A DNA stretch of 37,050 nucleotides from Acidimicrobiales bacterium (GTDB taxonomy: Bacteria; Actinomycetota; Acidimicrobiia; Acidimicrobiales; SZUA-35). The number at the start of each line of letters is the position of its first letter. The first letter of the stretch is position 1. A program made the position numbers and the translations under genes. The stretch lies in assembly GCA_020630195.1 (NCBI GenBank), contig JAHDBV010000013.1, positions 34,192-71,241 of the forward strand, written 5' to 3'. The notes beneath the pieces are model-generated. The model did no database searches. It was not told the origin of the DNA and worked only from the letters and a program-made list of their open reading frames with translations. Below are positions 32,642-37,050 of the stretch, one piece after another.

Positions 32642-33634
32642 TTGTCCACGTCGTCACTGTCCACCCTGATCGAGCACGCGCACCGTGTCGCCCAGCGCCC
32701 CGTGTTCATGGTCGGATCCGAACGATCCGGCACCACCATGCTGCGCCTGTTGCTCGACAGCCACCCGGACATCCGGTTCGGTGAGGAGTTCGAGTTCGCA
32801 CTCGAGCGGGTCGGTGCCGACGGAACCCGCCCGACGCTCGCCGACTACCGACGCTTCCTCGCCGGCAATCGGATCTTCTCGACGAGCGGGTTCGCGATCG
32901 ACGACCGGTGCGAGAGCTACGACGAACTCGTCCGCGGCTTCCTCCGCTCGAGAATCACCGACGAAGCCGTCGTCGGTGCCACCGTGCACTTCGCCTTCGA
33001 TCGGGCGCCACACATCTGGCCCGATGCCCGCTTCATCCACATCGTCCGCGATCCCCGCGACGTGGGCCCGTCCTGTGAGCAGATGGGCTGGGCGGGCAAC
33101 GCCTGGTTCGGTCTCGACAAGTGGCTGGAGGCCGAACAGGACTGGGACACCTTCCGGGCGACCATCGACGACGAACGATGCTGCGAGGTCCGCTTCGAGG
33201 ATCTCGTGACCGACCCCGAAGCCGAACTCACCCGGATCTGCACGTTCCTCGGTGTGGAGTTCACCGACGAGGTGTTCTCGTACGCCGACGACACGGACTA
33301 CGGCCGGCCCACCGCCGACGCCGCGGCGCGTTGGCGGCGTTCGCAGTCCGCCGAGAACGTCCAGCTCATGGAAGCACGGTTGGGTGACTGGCTCGAACGT
33401 CGTGGCTACGCCCGGAGCGACTTCGAACCGATCGACCCGGCTGCGCTCGACCTCGCCGCGTTGCGGCGGGCTGATCGGCTCGGTCGGATCCGGTTCCGTG
33501 TCGAGCGGTTCGGCCTGGCGCTGACGCTCGCGGAGATGGCCACCCGGACCGGGCCGGGTTCTGCCCTGCGCGGGCCCGTGCAACGCCGGTGGAACCACAT
33601 CGAGATCGGTCACCTGCGCAAGTCCTGGCGTTGA
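32642..33634 (+). CDS. Sulfotransferase-family protein (PAPS-dependent)
   Basis: This encodes 330 residues. Sulfotransferases move sulfate from PAPS to an alcohol or amine. The 5'-phosphosulfate loop GSERSGTTMLRLLLDSHPDI starts at residue 25, and the 3'-phosphate motif IVRDPRDVGPS is near 132. FEDLVTDPEAELTRICTFLGVEF near 182 and the C-terminal RR-W region are usual in the Sulfotransfer_3 branch. The TTG start at 32642 is chosen for the strong GGAGGT upstream. The gene follows the pilin operon in the same direction; whether it sulfates a surface glycan or lipid is unknown. A hairpin comes directly after its stop codon. Confidence 0.88.
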   Translation: MSTSSLSTLIEHAHRVAQRPVFMVGSERSGTTMLRLLLDSHPDIRFGEEFEFALERVGADGTRPTLADYRRFLAGNRIFSTSGFAIDDRCESYDELVRGFLRSRITDEAVVGATVHFAFDRAPHIWPDARFIHIVRDPRDVGPSCEQMGWAGNAWFGLDKWLEAEQDWDTFRATIDDERCCEVRFEDLVTDPEAELTRICTFLGVEFTDEVFSYADDTDYGRPTADAAARWRRSQSAENVQLMEARLGDWLERRGYARSDFEPIDPAALDLAALRRADRLGRIRFRVERFGLALTLAEMATRTGPGSALRGPVQRRWNHIEIGHLRKSWR

Positions 33635-33673
33635 CCCCCTGAGCGAGGGGGTGGTGACGCCCCTGACTCAAGG
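33635..33673 (+). terminator. Two adjacent hairpins after the sulfotransferase gene
   Basis: CCCCCT (33635-33640) pairs with AGGGGG (33646-33651) over GAGCG, directly after the stop codon. A second stem, CCCT with AGGG, spans 33660-33673. The first overlaps the earliest possible start of the next gene at 33651. Confidence 0.5.
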
Positions 33674-34673
33674 GTCGTCTGCTCCCGCCGATTGGGCGGC
33701 CATGCAGTCCTCAGCCGCCCACGGCTGGCACCGTGTCGCCCTCGCCGCCCAGGAACTCCAGTCGATCGCCAGTTCGACGGAGTTCCCGACGTGCCTGGCC
33801 CGTGCCGGGCGAGACCTGACCGGCCTGTCGAGTGCGGTCGTCGTGGCGATCGGCCCGCGCGCCCACGTCGTGCACGAGGCCACCGGCCCGGCGGGGGAGG
33901 CCCTCGCCGACCGGGAGTCGGTGATCCGCTCGCTCGTCAGTCGCGCCCGACTCGACAGCACCCGCTCGGTGGTCCTCGCCGCCGACGACGCCGACGAACT
34001 CGACCCGCTCGTCCGTCAGGCCGCCGCGCTGCGCGACCTCGGTGTGTCCCGCCTCGTCGCGACCCCCGTCGCCGTGGGGGAGGATCTGTTCGGCCTCCTG
34101 GTGCTCGCCGACGACGAGCCCGGTGAGCTCGCCGACGACCTCGTCGAACAGCTGGAGGTCCTCGGGGCCCTCGCCGCCGGGGCGTGGCAGATCCGGGCCT
34201 CGATGGACCGCCTGATCGACCTCGCCCACCTCGACCCGCTCACCGGACTCCTGCACCGCCGTGCATTCCGCGACCGCCTCGACGGCTGGCATCCCGTCAC
34301 CTCGCCCACCACGTGTGCGTTGGTGTTCGACATCGACCGGTTCAAGCGGGTCAACGACACGTTCGGGCACGAAGCCGGCGATCAGCTGCTGATCGCGGTC
34401 GCCCGGGCCATCTCCGGGATCCTGCGGAGCGACGACACGCTCTACCGCATCGGAGGCGACGAGTTCGTCGCCCTCATCGAGAACGTCACGCCCGAGATCG
34501 CCGGTCGGATCGCCGACCGGGCACGGGTGGCCGCGGCCGAGACGGGTGGGTCGATCTCGATCGGTGTCGCGTCGACCACCGAGGAACGTGATCTCGCCGC
34601 CGCCTACGCCGCGGCCGACGGTGCGCTGCTCGAGGCCAAGAAGGCCGGGCGCGACACCGTCGTCCTCGTCTGA
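33651..34673 (+). CDS. GAF-GGDEF diguanylate cyclase
   Basis: This encodes up to 340 residues. Residues 35-180 form a GAF-like sensor domain (LQSIASSTEFPTCLARAGRD, with VATPVAVGEDLFGLLVLAD near 135). Residues 190-340 form the GGDEF domain: LDPLTGLLHRRAF near 195, ALVFDIDRFKRVNDTFGHEA near 222, and GGDEF at 268-272. The motif is intact, so c-di-GMP synthesis from two GTP is expected. RSDD at 259-262, five residues before GGDEF, fits an inhibitory I-site, so product feedback is likely. No membrane helix is seen and the protein should be cytoplasmic. The start is uncertain: GTG 33651 lies in a hairpin stem, and the in-frame ATG at 33702 avoids it. c-di-GMP often controls pili, and the pilin operon is upstream, but the link is inference. 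Confidence 0.88.
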   Translation: MVTPLTQGSSAPADWAAMQSSAAHGWHRVALAAQELQSIASSTEFPTCLARAGRDLTGLSSAVVVAIGPRAHVVHEATGPAGEALADRESVIRSLVSRARLDSTRSVVLAADDADELDPLVRQAAALRDLGVSRLVATPVAVGEDLFGLLVLADDEPGELADDLVEQLEVLGALAAGAWQIRASMDRLIDLAHLDPLTGLLHRRAFRDRLDGWHPVTSPTTCALVFDIDRFKRVNDTFGHEAGDQLLIAVARAISGILRSDDTLYRIGGDEFVALIENVTPEIAGRIADRARVAAAETGGSISIGVASTTEERDLAAAYAAADGALLEAKKAGRDTVVLV

Positions 34674-34716
34674 GCGACGGCGCTCGCCGGCTGGCGATGC
34701 GTCGGGTCAGCCTCCC

Positions 34717-34764
34717 GGCTGTGAAGGGCTTCACGCCTCCGGCTGTGAAGGGCTTCACGCCTCC
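34717..34764. repeat. Two tandem 24-bp repeats overlapping the P450 stop codon
   Basis: The 24-bp units 34717-34740 and 34741-34764 are identical, and a partial third (GGCGTGAAG) follows inside the P450 gene. Each contains GTGAAGGGCTTCAC, a 6-bp inverted repeat around two bases. The second unit includes the last codons and stop of the P450 gene. Confidence 0.8.
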
Positions 34765-36008
34765 GGCGTGAAGCTCGCGTCCAGGTGCTTGATGCCGTGG
34801 ATGAACGACGACGCGAGGAGATCCGGTTCGCCGGTCGCGTGGATGTCGGGCAGGCGATCGAACAGCACCGACCACATGGTGTGGATCTGGCGGCGGGCGA
34901 GGTGTGCGCCCAGGCAGAAGTGGGGGCCCGGGCCGCCGAAGCCGACGTGGGGATTCGGATCGCGTCGCACGTCGAACCGGTACGGGTCGTCGAAGACGTC
35001 CTCGTCCCGGTTCGCGGCGATGTAGAACATGCAGAGCTTGTCGCCGGCCGCGATGGCCTGGCCGCCGACCTCGCAGTCCTCGAGGGCCGTGCGTCGCATG
35101 TAGCTCACCGGGCTCGCCAGCCGCACGATCTCCTCCACGGCGGTCTTGGCGACGCCGTCGACGTCGTTCTGCCAGATGGCCCGCTGCTCCGGGTGTTCGG
35201 TGAGGTAGGTCAGCGCCCACGACATCGAGTTGCGCGTTGTCTCGTTGCCGGCGACGACGAGCAGGATGAAGAACGAGGCGATGTCGCCGTAGCTGAGCTT
35301 CTCGCCGTCGACCTCGGCGTTCACGAGGATCGACGTGAGGTCGTCGGAGTCGACACCCTCTTTCGAGGTGGCGACCTCGTTCATCAGCTCGGCCAGGCCG
35401 CCACCGGCGGTCAGGATCGCCGTGAGGATGTCGGTGCCCTCCGGCACGTACTCCGGGTCGCCGGCACCCAGGATCACGTTGGTCTGGTCGAAGACGAAGT
35501 CGAGCTGCGACTCGGGGATGCCCATGAGATCACAGACGATCCGGAGCGGGAGCCGGGCCGAGACGTCGACGACGAAGTCGCACGCACCGCGTTCGGCCAC
35601 CTCGTCGACGATCACGTTGGCCTGGGTTCGGACCCCGTCGGTCAACTTGTCGAGCATCCGCGGGGTGAAGCCCGCCGACACGAGCTTGCGGAGGCGGGCG
35701 TGCCGCGGATCGTCCATCGCGATCATCGAGGAGAAGAACTCGTTGAACTCGGCCGGGGCGTCCAGCACGGTGACACCGTCGGCCGAGGAGAACACCTGCG
35801 GGTTCTTCGACATCTCGAGGATGTCGGCGTGGCGGGTGACCGCCCAGGCCCCCGGCCCGGTCGGGATCAGATCGTTCTCCGACCGTTCCTCACCGAAGAA
35901 GGTCGGCCCGGCCGCCCGGAGTGCGGCGAGATCGGCCTCGACGGCGGTCTGATCGCGCACCCAGAAGTCCCGGTGCAGGGGGTTGTCGGTCGAAGCGACG
36001 CTCGTCAT
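34755..36008 (-). CDS. Cytochrome P450
   Basis: This encodes 417 residues, a typical soluble bacterial P450. It has the I-helix oxygen motif AGNETTR near residue 250, the K-helix ExxR in VEEIVRLASP near 290, the RRTALEDCEVGG stretch, and the heme loop FGGPGPHFCLGAHLARR with the iron-binding Cys365. Overall it resembles the CYP125/CYP142-type branch that oxidises steroid or fatty side chains in Actinobacteria, but that placement is from the heme-loop look only. It needs ferredoxin and a reductase, neither of which is in the window. The ATG at 36008 follows the PaiB-like gene by 49 bp on the same strand, so they may be co-transcribed. The last codons sit in a tandem repeat. Confidence 0.93.
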   Translation of the reverse strand: MTSVASTDNPLHRDFWVRDQTAVEADLAALRAAGPTFFGEERSENDLIPTGPGAWAVTRHADILEMSKNPQVFSSADGVTVLDAPAEFNEFFSSMIAMDDPRHARLRKLVSAGFTPRMLDKLTDGVRTQANVIVDEVAERGACDFVVDVSARLPLRIVCDLMGIPESQLDFVFDQTNVILGAGDPEYVPEGTDILTAILTAGGGLAELMNEVATSKEGVDSDDLTSILVNAEVDGEKLSYGDIASFFILLVVAGNETTRNSMSWALTYLTEHPEQRAIWQNDVDGVAKTAVEEIVRLASPVSYMRRTALEDCEVGGQAIAAGDKLCMFYIAANRDEDVFDDPYRFDVRRDPNPHVGFGGPGPHFCLGAHLARRQIHTMWSVLFDRLPDIHATGEPDLLASSFIHGIKHLDASFTPEA

Positions 36009-36057
36009 GGGCCGATTCTGGTGATCCGGCGCGACCCCGGGCCAATCCGTCCGGGCG

Positions 36058-36684
36058 TCAGTCGATCAGCATCCGCATCGACGAACCCACCACGCCGGCG
36101 GCTCCGTCGGCCGTGGCGAGTGCCTCGGTGACCGCGAGCCGATCGGCCTCCGGACGATTCTGGGACAACTTGCGCTTCACCCGCACGTCGTCGGTTCGCA
36201 GCTCGACCGCGACGAGCGAGCGGGTCAGCTTCTCGATGAAGTCCGCCGGCGCGTCCGTCACCGCCCACGGGTCGGCCCGCCGCTGCTCATGCCGCGAGGT
36301 GAGCGCCGTGACGGCGGCCAGCACGTCCGCCGGGTCGTCGGTCATCCGCACCGTGCCGTGGGCCTCGACGGCCTCGTAGTTCCAGGTGGGGACCACCTTC
36401 GGATCGCCCGACCGCTTCGTCTCGTACCAGGAGGGGGTGATGTAGGCCGAGGAGACGAGCCACGTCATCACGGCCGCCGAGCCGTCGTGTGATGCCTGGG
36501 GGTTCGCCTTCGTCAGATGGGCGATCACCCGCAGTGTGGCCCCGTCGCGTTCGACGACGACCGGGACCGGTGTCGAGAACGGTCGCCCGTCGGCGACGGT
36601 CACCAACTGCGCGAGGGGTTGGGCCTCGAGGAGCCGATCGAGTGTGGCCGGCTCGTCATCTCGGAACACGGGTGGGAGAAACAC
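36058..36684 (-). CDS. PaiB-like FMN-binding-fold protein
   Basis: This encodes 208 residues. It begins VFLPPVFRDDEPATLDRLLE and continues with AQLVTVADGRPFSTPVPVVV, the N-terminal pattern of PaiB proteins (split-barrel FMN-binding fold). The middle holds VSSAYITPSWYETKR near residue 90 and VVPTWNYEAVEAHG near 108, also PaiB hallmarks. In Bacillus, PaiB is described as a repressor of sporulation and protease genes; elsewhere the fold may simply bind flavin. The start at 36684 (GTG) matches the usual MFLPP-type N-terminus and a length near 205 residues; longer frames upstream look unlike the family. It lies upstream of the P450 on the same strand. Confidence 0.87.
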   Translation of the reverse strand: MFLPPVFRDDEPATLDRLLEAQPLAQLVTVADGRPFSTPVPVVVERDGATLRVIAHLTKANPQASHDGSAAVMTWLVSSAYITPSWYETKRSGDPKVVPTWNYEAVEAHGTVRMTDDPADVLAAVTALTSRHEQRRADPWAVTDAPADFIEKLTRSLVAVELRTDDVRVKRKLSQNRPEADRLAVTEALATADGAAGVVGSSMRMLID

Positions 36685-36696
36685 CCCCGAACTCTC

Positions 36697-36728
36697 GCAT
36701 CGATGCGTGGCGAAGTCCTCAACTTCGC
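36697..36728. promoter_or_regulatory. Palindromes in the PaiB/DUF4332 divergent region
   Basis: GCATCGATGC (36697-36706) is a perfect 10-bp palindrome. GCGAAGT (36710-36716) pairs with ACTTCGC (36722-36728) over CCTCA. Both lie in the 104-bp gap between the divergent genes and may be operators. Confidence 0.4.
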
Positions 36729-36788
36729 GCCGGTCGTGCCGTCGGAGCGCTGTTCCCGTCAACACCCGAGAGGCAGAGGAAACGAACC

Positions 36789-37050
36789 ATGGCAAGCATC
36801 GAAGCCATCGAAGGCATCGGCAAGGGCAAGGGCAAGAAGCTCCGGAAGGCCGGCGTGGCCTCCTGCGAGAAGCTCCTCGCCGAGGCCGGCTCGAAGAAGG
36901 GCCGCAAGGCGCTGTCGGTCGAGACCGGCATCGACCAGAAGCAGCTCCTGGAGTGGGCCAACCGTGCCGACCTCATGCGCGTGAAGGGCATCGGCTCGCA
37001 GTACAGCGACCTGCTCGAGAAGGCCGGTGTCGACACCGTCAAGGAGCTGC
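36789..37050 (+). CDS. DUF4332-type helix-hairpin-helix protein (3' partial)
   Basis: The frame is open to the window's end, giving 87 residues. It reads IEAIEGIGKGKGKKLRKAGV, then CEKLLAEAGSKKGRKALSVE, and later ADLMRVKGIGSQYSDLLEKAGVDTV. These paired helix-hairpin-helix segments with I-E-G-I-G and V-K-G-I-G turns are the DUF4332 pattern. Such proteins are small, probably bind nucleic acid or form part of a larger complex, and have no firm function. The ATG at 36789 is preceded by GAGGA at about nine bases. The C-terminus is missing. Confidence 0.8.
   Translation, partial: MASIEAIEGIGKGKGKKLRKAGVASCEKLLAEAGSKKGRKALSVETGIDQKQLLEWANRADLMRVKGIGSQYSDLLEKAGVDTVKEL

Overview
The window is about 37 kb of very GC-rich DNA with densely packed genes. 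GTG and TTG starts are frequent, and many genes lack a Shine-Dalgarno sequence but carry a TANNNT box six or seven bases before the start codon, the pattern of leaderless transcription in Actinobacteria. The gene content (menaquinone MenA, an F420-type luciferase-like oxidoreductase, a LAXTG-type cell-wall anchor, a fatty acyl reductase, a steroid-type P450, TadE/TadG pilus proteins) fits a free-living actinobacterium, perhaps of the class Acidimicrobiia. That placement is inference; no marker gene here proves it. I see no phage, insertion sequence or CRISPR array.

Layout. 1-8094: the 3' part of a giant surface protein with DUF11-type domains, thirteen SdrD_B-type repeats, and a LAFTG sorting signal plus membrane anchor. 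8175-13237: a small lipoprotein, a mitochondrial-type aconitase divergent from a GntR/UTRA regulator, a fasciclin-domain lipoprotein and a second small lipoprotein resembling the first. 13241-19316: a minus-strand lipid-type block (acyl reductase-HAD fusion, LarA-like protein, PlsC-type acyltransferase, Alg14/Alg13-type glycosyltransferase), divergent from a TetR regulator whose start region carries a perfect inverted repeat. 20035-25035: a carboxymuconolactone-decarboxylase-family protein, Ddl, MurF, MenA and a membrane protein. 25046-28674: an F420-type oxidoreductase, a membrane J-domain protein overlapping a VOC protein, and an amidase.

28747-32545: tRNA-Val(CAC), an array of 57-bp hairpin repeats, then four Tad-type genes chained by stop/start overlaps: a TadG-like protein, a Flp-like pilin fused to a ricin-type beta-trefoil lectin, and two TadE-like pseudopilins. 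32642-34673: a sulfotransferase and a GAF-GGDEF diguanylate cyclase. 34755-36684: a cytochrome P450 and a PaiB-like protein on the minus strand. The window ends inside a DUF4332-type helix-hairpin-helix protein.

The most unusual content is the pilin-lectin fusion inside a compact pseudopilin cassette, the TetR-flanked lipid block whose HAD and LarA-like members have altered catalytic positions, and several families of short intergenic repeats and hairpins. The giant repeat protein carries nucleotide-identical blocks of 246 to 380 bp with distinct codon use, which points to recent internal duplication or gene conversion.
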